Of a stretch of DNA of 10,852 nucleotides, positions 6,723-10,852 are shown in pieces. Below the pieces are notes generated by a model. It was not told the DNA's origin and did no database searches. It saw nothing but the letters and a program-made list of their open reading frames with translations. This DNA is from a bacterium. Lineage in GTDB: Bacteria; Krumholzibacteriota; Krumholzibacteriia; WVZY01. The stretch covers positions 1 to 10,852 of the forward strand of contig JAPUJU010000038.1 of the NCBI GenBank assembly GCA_027296025.1, written 5' to 3'. Each line of letters opens with the position of its first letter. The first letter of the stretch is position 1. A program made the position numbers and the translations under genes.

Positions 6723-7469
6723 TTAATGACTTTTCCCCCAGGAGTCCAGCTGCGACCTCAACAATTCGACGACGAGCGAATCGGACGGTGTATTGAGAAT
6801 TTCCTCGCGGGAACCGTATTGAACGACCCGTCCCTCATCCAGAATCACGAGGTAGCTCGCAAGTTTAACGGCCTCACGTAGATCGTGCGTTACCAGAACC
6901 ATCGTGCGCGGCTCGGAGGCTTGAAGCTGCAAAAACTCCTGATGAATCGCGGAGCGGGTGATTGGATCCAGCGCTCCAAACGGCTCGTCCAGGATGAACA
7001 ACCGGGGATTCAGCATCATCGCCCGGCACAATCCAACACGCTGCTGTTCGCCGCCGCTGAGCTCGTGCGGGTAACGATCCCGAAACCGTGTCGGAAGTCC
7101 GACGGTCGACATGAGCAACAACGCCCTGGATTCGATTCGATCGGCATCCCAGCGGGCGATCTTTGCAAGCAACGTGATGTTTTTCCAAACGCTCATGTGC
7201 GGGAACAGACCCGTCCCCTGGACTGCATAGCCGATCTGAGCGCGGAGCTCGGTGAGTCGACTGTAATCGATCGGTTTTCCGAGGACGGTGACGCTACCGG
7301 AGTCGGGAATTACGAGACCGTTGACGAGCTGCAACAGAGTGGACTTACCACTTCCGCTCGGTCCGATGACCGCCGTCGTGGTGTCCTTTTCGATTGTCAG
7401 GCTGATGCCGGAGAGCGCCGTGTGGTCACCGTAGCGTTTGGTGACGTTGTTGAATTGGACTTCAGACAT
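6723..7469 (-). CDS. ABC transporter ATP-binding protein, OpuC/ProV-like, without CBS domains
   Basis: This is the energising subunit of the importer encoded by the next gene. From the ATG at 7469 it has 248 residues. All nucleotide-binding motifs are intact: Walker A GPSGSGKST (36-44), Q-loop Gln84 in AVQGTGLFPHMSV, signature LSGGEQQRVG (137-146), Walker B LFILDEP (157-163) and the H-loop histidine in LVTHD (H195). The closest family is the glycine betaine/proline-type ATPases, judged from its partner and from FGALDPITR. Unlike OpuAA, OpuCA and ProV, it stops soon after the ATPase core and has no tandem CBS domains, which act as ionic-strength sensors in OpuA. An in-frame TTG at 7496 would overlap the sucA stop by eight bases; the ATG begins 19 bases after that stop. 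Neither has a strong ribosome binding site. It is almost certainly co-transcribed with sucA. Confidence 0.92.
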   Translation of the reverse strand: MSEVQFNNVTKRYGDHTALSGISLTIEKDTTTAVIGPSGSGKSTLLQLVNGLVIPDSGSVTVLGKPIDYSRLTELRAQIGYAVQGTGLFPHMSVWKNITLLAKIARWDADRIESRALLLMSTVGLPTRFRDRYPHELSGGEQQRVGLCRAMMLNPRLFILDEPFGALDPITRSAIHQEFLQLQASEPRTMVLVTHDLREAVKLASYLVILDEGRVVQYGSREEILNTPSDSLVVELLRSQLDSWGKSH

Positions 7470-7488
7470 GCTGGATGCGGTATCGGGA

Positions 7489-9987
7489 TCAGGCAAACGC
7501 GAGTTCGATCAGCGCTTTCTGTTCGAGCGCGTGCGCCCGTGACGAACCAGTGGCCGGGCTTGCGCTTTCAGACCGCTTGATCGTCGTGATGGACCGGTCA
7601 CCGGCCACCCGTTGAAGCAGCGGCCGGATATACCGGAGCGCTCCCATGTTCGCCGGCTCCTCCTGAACCCACACACACTGCCGCACATCCTTGTGCCGGC
7701 GGATTTCCTCGCTCATCTCCACACTTGGAAAGGGATACAGTTGCGAAACACACGCGATCGCCGTCGACGCATCTTTTCTCCGGGTCCGTTCCGCACAGAG
7801 TTCGTGGTAAATTTTTCCGGAGCAGATTAGCAACTTCTTTGCATTCGTAATTTGGTCGTCGGGAAGGATCGACACGTAGGACTTTTGCTGGGAAAAAAGT
7901 TCGATGGCCGAACTCGCCGCGGGCGCACGAAGCAGCCCCTTCGGTGTCATGATGATCAGCGGCTTGCGCAACGGCTGGAGGAACTGGCGCCGAAGCAGGT
8001 GAAAATACTGCGAGGCAAGTACCGGCTGACACACCTGAATGTTGTCTTCCGCCGCGAGCTGTAAACTCCGTTCGAGCCGGGCGCTCGAATGCTCCGGGCC
8101 CTGTCCTTCAAATCCATGCGGCAACAACATGACGATACCGGACAGCAGATCCCACTTGTCCTCGCCAGCTGCCACAAATTGATCGATAATCGTCTGCGCC
8201 CCGTTTACAAAATCGCCGAACTGCGCCTCCCAACAAACGAGCGCATCGGGATAATCCCGGCTGTATCCGTACTCAAATCCGAGGGCGGCCGCTTCGGAAA
8301 GCGGCGAATCAACTACGGAGAGCGGGCCTTGGTCTTTGTGCAGGTTGGCCAACGGCCAATACTCCGATCCGTTCTCCGTATCGATGATGACGGCGTGACG
8401 CTGATTAAATGTACCCCGTCGGGAATCTTCGCCCGCGAGTCTCACTCGTATTCCGTCCCAGAGGATGGAGCCGATCGCGAGCGCTTCCGCCATTCCCCAG
8501 TCGACCGGCTTCTCCCCACTCGCCATCTGCAGTCGCTTATCAAACAGGCGTTTGATCTTCGGGTGGATGTTGAATGAATCCGGAACGCGGCATATCCGCG
8601 CCGCAATTTCCTGCAGGCGCTCCGCTGGTACTAATGTATCGACGACCATCGAGTCATCGAACGGCCCGCCCCTGTATGCATCCCAGTATCCTGGCATGGT
8701 CCGCATCGTTGGCCGCACCTTCTGTTTCCGGCCCTTCTCCTGCTCGATTTCCAGCTCGGCCCACACTTTGTCGCGCAGCGACTCGAGACGCTCCTGCTTC
8801 GCGCCGAGCTTTGCTGCGTACATCTCCCAGAGCATTGGCCGGTCTTTGATTTTCTTGTAGAGAAGCGGTTGCGTCGTGGAAGGATCTTCCACTTCGCTGT
8901 GGCCGTAGCGACGATAACCGATCAGATCGACGACCACGTCGTCGCCGAACTCGTTGCGGTAGTCTAATGCAAATGCGCCGGCACGCACAATCGCGTCCGG
9001 GTCTTCGCCGTTGACATGAATAATGGGGCTAGACAGCCGCTTCGCGAGATCCGAGCTGAAACGCGTCGACTGAAACAAAGGAAACTCGGTCGTGAAACCG
9101 ATCAGGTTGTTCACAATAATATGCAGAGTCCCGCCCACCGTGTAATCTTGGAGCCCGGCGAGGTTCAACGTCTCGGCCGTTATCCCCTGCCCCGCGAACG
9201 CGGCATCTCCGTGTAGCGAAACCGGCAAGATCCGGCGCACACCGCCCTCACCCATGCGGTCCTGCTTCGCGCGAACGCGTCCCATGAGCACCGGGTCCAC
9301 AGCTTCGAGGTGACTCGGATTGGACACGAGGTGAACACCAACAGTATCTCCGGAGAATGTCTGGTGAGAACCGGTGGCACCCAGGTGGTACTTCACGTCG
9401 CCGCTCCCCAGCACGCTCTTCGGATCGACGTCTTCGACGCCAGCAAAAAGGTCTTCAGCCGGAATCCCGACAATGTTCGTCATTGCGTTGAGACGTCCAC
9501 GGTGGCTCATCGCAATGACCGCAAACTCACCGCCTGCAGTGACAAAGCGATCGAGGATCGAGTCGAGAAGCGGGATGATGCCGGCGACGCCCTCGATCGA
9601 ATACCGCTTGCTGCCAACGTAGCGCGCGTGGAGAAAACGTTCGAAGAGTTCCGCTCGCGCGATCGTCTCGAGAACCGCATCCTGTTGCACCGGCACGTCC
9701 ACGTTCTCGAAACGGTTTGCGACCCATCGCACACGGTTCCGGTCGATCATATGCATGAACTCGATTCCAATCGATCCGCAGTAAATGCTCTGCCAGTATT
9801 CGACGTCACTCGCATCGGCCCTCTCGGAGGCCTCCGCAAGATCAGGGTGGTCACAGGGCGCGAGACGCTCCAGAGCGTCGAGGTCGGCGCTCAGGTACCC
9901 CCACCGCCGAAAGGCGTCGGCAAGCGGATCGCTGAACGTTCTGGTATCCAGCGCCTGCTCGCTGGATTTAACTCGTCGCGTGGACAT
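7489..9987 (-). CDS. sucA: 2-oxoglutarate dehydrogenase E1 component, short N-terminus
   Basis: E1 is the thiamine-diphosphate enzyme that decarboxylates 2-oxoglutarate in the TCA-cycle 2-oxoglutarate dehydrogenase complex. From the ATG at 9987 it has 832 residues, against about 930 in E. coli. Visible family motifs: YCGSIGIEFMHM (69-80), SHRGRLN (161-167), NPSHLEAVDP (223-232), HGDAAFAGQG (259-268) and VNNLIGFTT (292-300) for diphosphate and metal binding, RRYGHSEVEDPS (359-370), GEDSRRGTFNQRHAV (519-533), EAQFGDFVNGAQ (587-598) and HGFEGQGPEHSSARLER (624-640). The product begins about where other E1s pass from the N-terminal E2-binding arm into the core, so that arm is absent. An in-frame ATG at 10071 would add 28 residues (MHAILKPHK...), which do not resemble the arm. 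Neither E2 (sucB) nor lipoamide dehydrogenase follows; an ABC transporter does. The related 2-oxoadipate dehydrogenase activity cannot be excluded. Confidence 0.92.
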   Translation of the reverse strand: MSTRRVKSSEQALDTRTFSDPLADAFRRWGYLSADLDALERLAPCDHPDLAEASERADASDVEYWQSIYCGSIGIEFMHMIDRNRVRWVANRFENVDVPVQQDAVLETIARAELFERFLHARYVGSKRYSIEGVAGIIPLLDSILDRFVTAGGEFAVIAMSHRGRLNAMTNIVGIPAEDLFAGVEDVDPKSVLGSGDVKYHLGATGSHQTFSGDTVGVHLVSNPSHLEAVDPVLMGRVRAKQDRMGEGGVRRILPVSLHGDAAFAGQGITAETLNLAGLQDYTVGGTLHIIVNNLIGFTTEFPLFQSTRFSSDLAKRLSSPIIHVNGEDPDAIVRAGAFALDYRNEFGDDVVVDLIGYRRYGHSEVEDPSTTQPLLYKKIKDRPMLWEMYAAKLGAKQERLESLRDKVWAELEIEQEKGRKQKVRPTMRTMPGYWDAYRGGPFDDSMVVDTLVPAERLQEIAARICRVPDSFNIHPKIKRLFDKRLQMASGEKPVDWGMAEALAIGSILWDGIRVRLAGEDSRRGTFNQRHAVIIDTENGSEYWPLANLHKDQGPLSVVDSPLSEAAALGFEYGYSRDYPDALVCWEAQFGDFVNGAQTIIDQFVAAGEDKWDLLSGIVMLLPHGFEGQGPEHSSARLERSLQLAAEDNIQVCQPVLASQYFHLLRRQFLQPLRKPLIIMTPKGLLRAPAASSAIELFSQQKSYVSILPDDQITNAKKLLICSGKIYHELCAERTRRKDASTAIACVSQLYPFPSVEMSEEIRRHKDVRQCVWVQEEPANMGALRYIRPLLQRVAGDRSITTIKRSESASPATGSSRAHALEQKALIELAFA

Positions 9988-10091
9988 GGGTCTTTGAAAG
10001 CTCCACTGAAAGCCCCCCGTCGCCGGGCGGCGAAGGCGGACAAACTTATGAGGCTTGAGAATCGCGTGCATCTCGCGGGTTCGCGTTTCAA

Positions 10092-10119
10092 ACTATACGA
10101 CAAACGGCCACGCGGTCAA
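10092..10119 (-). promoter_or_regulatory. Sigma70-type promoter for sucA
   Basis: On the minus strand TTGACC (10119-10114, five of six) and TATAGT (10097-10092, five of six) are 16 bases apart. Transcription would start near 10085, giving a leader of about 100 bases to the ATG at 9987. It is the best promoter match I found in the window, and it is correctly placed to drive sucA and the transporter genes behind it. Confidence 0.6.
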
Positions 10120-10121
10120 GT

Positions 10122-10142
10122 CCGTTACTGCAGGACCGTTAC
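10122..10142. repeat. Tandem CCGTTAC direct repeat beside the sucA promoter
   Basis: CCGTTAC occurs at 10122-10128 and again at 10136-10142, a spacing of 14 bases start to start. The nearer copy is two bases upstream of the sucA -35 box, a position used by activators or regulators that bind direct repeats. The role is inferred from position only. Confidence 0.35.
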
Positions 10143-10255
10143 CGGGCATCGGCCCACTCCTTTTACCTTGCACGACCCGCTCACGATGAATAGGTTCCTA
10201 AGTACCGGTTCACCGAAAAGATGTCATTGTCGCCATACTGATCCGAGGAGATACG

Positions 10256-10843
10256 ATGAGTCGAGCACCCAAAATTCTTGCATTTTCAGGAAGTGCCCGA
10301 ACGGGCTCTTTCAACAAACTGCTGGTACAGGTTGCCGCCGTGGGGGCACGGGACGCGGGAGCGGAAGTGACATACGTGGACCTCAGAGACCTTCCGATGC
10401 CGCTCTATGACGGCGATCTCGAGGAGTGCGACGGGATGCCTGCAAACGCCCAGACGTTTCGCGAGCTCATGATTGAGCACGACGGCTTTTTGATCTCCTC
10501 ACCGGAGAACAACCGCTCCATATCGTCGCTCCTCAAAAACACGATCGACTGGGCGTCCCGCAAGTTCCGTGACTTGCCCGGAAACGCCGCCTACAAAGGA
10601 AAAGTGGCCGCGATCATGTCGGCATCGCCGGGTGGCCTCGGCGGCCTCCGCGGGCTCTACCATCTCCGCGACATCCTCGTTTCGATGGGCACGATGGTGC
10701 TCCCCGATCAGCGAGCGGTATCCGGGGCGATGAAGGCGTTCAATTCGGACGGCGACATCGAGGACGAGAAAATGCGGGAAGGGATCCGCGCGATCGGCGC
10801 GAAGCTCGCCGACACAATTCGAAAACTCAACGACCTGGGCTAG
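10256..10843 (+). CDS. NADPH-dependent FMN reductase-family flavoprotein
   Basis: The 195-residue product has a flavodoxin-like fold, of the family that includes NAD(P)H:FMN reductases, chromate/quinone reductases (ChrR/YieF) and azoreductases. These cytoplasmic enzymes bind FMN and reduce quinones, metals or flavins with NAD(P)H. The phosphate-binding loop is clear: LAFSGSARTGSFNKLL (8-23). The second FMN contact region is SPENNRSISSLLKNTIDWAS (82-101), where many relatives have PEYN. The third is SASPGGLGGLRG (122-133). The ATG at 10256 follows GAGGAG with five bases between, a strong ribosome binding site. It diverges from sucA across 268 bases. I saw no convincing plus-strand promoter. 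The exact substrate cannot be assigned. Confidence 0.9.
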   Translation: MSRAPKILAFSGSARTGSFNKLLVQVAAVGARDAGAEVTYVDLRDLPMPLYDGDLEECDGMPANAQTFRELMIEHDGFLISSPENNRSISSLLKNTIDWASRKFRDLPGNAAYKGKVAAIMSASPGGLGGLRGLYHLRDILVSMGTMVLPDQRAVSGAMKAFNSDGDIEDEKMREGIRAIGAKLADTIRKLNDLG

Positions 10844-10852
10844 ATGTACTTC

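Noticed and set aside
6885..7580. Plus-strand open frame of 231 codons opposite the ABC ATPase
   Set aside because: The opposite strand encodes intact Walker A, signature and Walker B motifs, so this frame is a shadow.
10168..10196. TTGCAC-N17-TAGGTT as a promoter for the flavin reductase gene
   Set aside because: Both boxes match the consensus at only three of six positions, which is no better than chance.
9310..10410. Long plus-strand open frame across the start of sucA and into the flavin reductase gene
   Set aside because: It is antisense to well-conserved E1 sequence and then out of frame with the flavin reductase; there is no ribosome binding site or recognisable domain.

Overview
This is a bacterial chromosomal window of moderately high GC, coding-dense, with no mobile element, CRISPR array, rRNA or tRNA that I can see. 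The genes point to a Gram-negative, respiring heterotroph: an electron-transfer-flavoprotein:quinone oxidoreductase end, 2-oxoglutarate dehydrogenase E1, a predicted lipoprotein, UppP and a membrane diguanylate cyclase. I cannot fix the phylum; the mix would suit a proteobacterial or former 'deltaproteobacterial' lineage (inference).

Layout. (1) Bases 1-119 hold the 3' end of an ETF-QO gene on the plus strand. It converges, across about 100 bases with several small dyads, on a DUF2203 gene on the minus strand (223-654). (2) A 412-base AT-rich divergent spacer (655-1066) separates DUF2203 from bioY (1067-1657, plus). It contains an 11-bp inverted repeat, a CRP-like palindrome and weak promoter-like boxes. 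(3) A predicted SH3b lipoprotein (1742-2431, plus) follows bioY. It converges on a long minus-strand series, with a dyad covering both stop codons. (4) The minus-strand series, in transcription order, is sucA-like E1 (9987-7489), an ABC ATPase (7469-6723), a substrate-binding-protein/permease fusion (about 6727 or 6694 to 5231), uppP (5142-4330) and a CACHE-HAMP-GGDEF diguanylate cyclase (4215-2443). A good sigma70-type promoter lies at 10092-10119 in front of sucA. (5) An NADPH-dependent FMN reductase-family gene (10256-10843, plus) diverges from sucA.

How the genes may work together. The ATPase and the fusion protein form a complete two-gene importer of the OpuC/EgtU family (quaternary amines or ergothioneine-like compounds). 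They are tightly packed behind sucA, so importer expression may follow the sucA promoter. ETF-QO and 2-oxoglutarate dehydrogenase belong to respiratory carbon oxidation; BioY brings in biotin; UppP recycles the undecaprenyl carrier for the cell envelope; the diguanylate cyclase makes c-di-GMP in response to a periplasmic signal.

The most unusual points are the likely non-canonical AUU start of the transporter fusion, overlapping the ATPase stop codon; the SBP-first fusion order with an ATPase lacking CBS domains; an E1 without the usual N-terminal arm and without a neighbouring E2 gene; and the structured bioY/DUF2203 divergent spacer. I found no clearly novel multi-gene system.
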